A model generated the notes under the pieces. It made no database searches, was not told the DNA's origin, and saw only the letters and a list, made by a program, of their open reading frames with translations. Made by a program: the position numbers and the translations under genes. Below are positions 63,537 to 64,000 of a stretch of 64,000 nucleotides of DNA, in pieces. The first letter of the stretch is position 1; each line of letters opens with the position of its first letter. This DNA is from Deltaproteobacteria bacterium CSP1-8 (GTDB lineage Bacteria; Desulfobacterota; Deferrimicrobia; Deferrimicrobiales; Deferrimicrobiaceae), in contig LDXO01000009.1 in assembly GCA_001443455.1 (NCBI GenBank), forward strand, positions 1 through 64,000, read 5' to 3'.

Positions 63537-64000
63537 TCATTCCCCGGCAAGTATCGCCCCGACTGCCGTAAGCCCTGCCAGGGCACCGTCGGAAATCGAC
63601 AGGTGCGGAGCATCAATCCACGGTTCCCGGGGATTGATCCGGACGACCGTTACCCCCCGACGACGTCCGAGACGTTCACTTAAGGCCCGAATGGTCGGAA
63701 TGGCGGTACCGGCCCCCATTTCCACGATTACCATCTCGTGGCCCCTGTTTTCCTCGAGGAACATCCCGAACTGGCTTTCCTGGCGGTCGGTGCGAACGCT
63801 CATCCAGGAAAAATCACCGAACATCAGGATATTGGGCCTCGCCACGTCGCCACACCGGATGCAAAGGGGGATATGCATGGCCCGCATGGTTTCGTGGTTA
63901 ACCGGAATTTCCTCCCGATTCGGCCAGATCGCATCGGAGCAGGGCCTCAAACATTGCAGGTGATGGATGGAACCGTGGACTTCCAGCACCTTTTCTTCCT
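63537..64000 (-). CDS. Sir2-family NAD-dependent deacetylase (partial)
   Basis: C-terminal part of a sirtuin; the start lies beyond the window. Visible are EVHGSIHHLQC with a second Cys in CLRPCSD and the pair in LCIRCGDVARPNILMFGD (zinc ribbon). Then come VEMGAGTAIPTIRALSE and VVRINPREPWI, which hold the NAD-binding motifs. A cytoplasmic lysine deacylase role is expected. Confidence 0.8.
   Translation of the reverse strand, partial: EEKVLEVHGSIHHLQCLRPCSDAIWPNREEIPVNHETMRAMHIPLCIRCGDVARPNILMFGDFSWMSVRTDRQESQFGMFLEENRGHEMVIVEMGAGTAIPTIRALSERLGRRRGVTVVRINPREPWIDAPHLSISDGALAGLTAVGAILAGE

Overview
The window is 64 kb of high-GC, densely packed bacterial chromosome. No rRNA or tRNA genes, prophage, intact insertion sequence or CRISPR array were found. 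Gene content points to an anaerobic or microaerophilic deltaproteobacterial-type organism (Desulfobacterota, Geobacter-like or a related high-GC lineage). The signs are a liv branched-chain amino acid ABC operon, a cytochrome-b type succinate dehydrogenase/fumarate reductase, a bd-type oxidase subunit, many two-component and second-messenger proteins, and the mercury-methylation pair hgcAB. The lineage call is inference from gene content only.

Layout. 1-2 kb: cydB overlapped by an orphan cheR. 2-6.6 kb: livF-livG-livM-livH and, after a terminator, livK, all on the minus strand. 6.7-11.6 kb: PQQ-type dehydrogenase, PNPOx-like protein, a putative 10-residue Cys-rich micropeptide unit divergent from trxB, MscS channel, small methyltransferase. 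11.6-17.7 kb: membrane spermidine-synthase-like protein, exported protein-isoaspartate methyltransferase, ACT protein, Lon-like protease. 17.8-24.7 kb: purine permease, hybrid histidine kinase, S1-domain protein with hpt, adenine deaminase. 24.8-29.2 kb: an accessory stretch with a Cache protein, a putative caspase-like protein, an AT-rich spacer, two secreted proteins and a decayed glycosyltransferase. 29.2-31 kb: cyclopropane synthase and a small membrane protein. 31.4-35.1 kb: sdhCAB with a promoter and a structured leader. 35.1-38.3 kb: SGNH-like protein, alpha/beta hydrolase, acyltransferase, aldo/keto reductase. 38.6-43.6 kb: a polyphosphate gene cluster (two PPK2 kinases, metallophosphoesterase, CHAD protein, SixA). 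43.7-50.9 kb: ferritin-like protein, leuCD, a repeat cluster, ilvD-ilvB-ilvN. 50.9-55.2 kb: SRA-HNH restriction-type nuclease, RRM protein, degenerate aldo/keto reductase, PrmA-like methyltransferase, serC. 55.3-56.8 kb: hgcA-hgcB. 57-64 kb: PAP2 phosphatase, SDR remnant, FecR/OmpA/CHASE2-HD-GYP set, DUF362 protein with an exported partner, and the C-terminal part of a Sir2 protein.

How the genes work together. leuCD, ilvDBN, serC and liv cover synthesis and uptake of branched-chain amino acids and serine. hpt, adenine deaminase and the NCS2 permease form a purine salvage neighbourhood. sdhCAB and cydB belong to respiration. The polyphosphate cluster joins two kinases with a polyphosphate-binding CHAD protein and a SixA phosphatase, and has an internal promoter that matches the sigma-70 consensus exactly around a 12-bp palindrome. 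The most consequential metabolic call is hgcAB, which marks the organism as a probable mercury methylator. The best candidates for undescribed biology are the micropeptide unit at 8.5 kb, the caspase-like gene at 26 kb and the small ORF at the head of the polyphosphate cluster.
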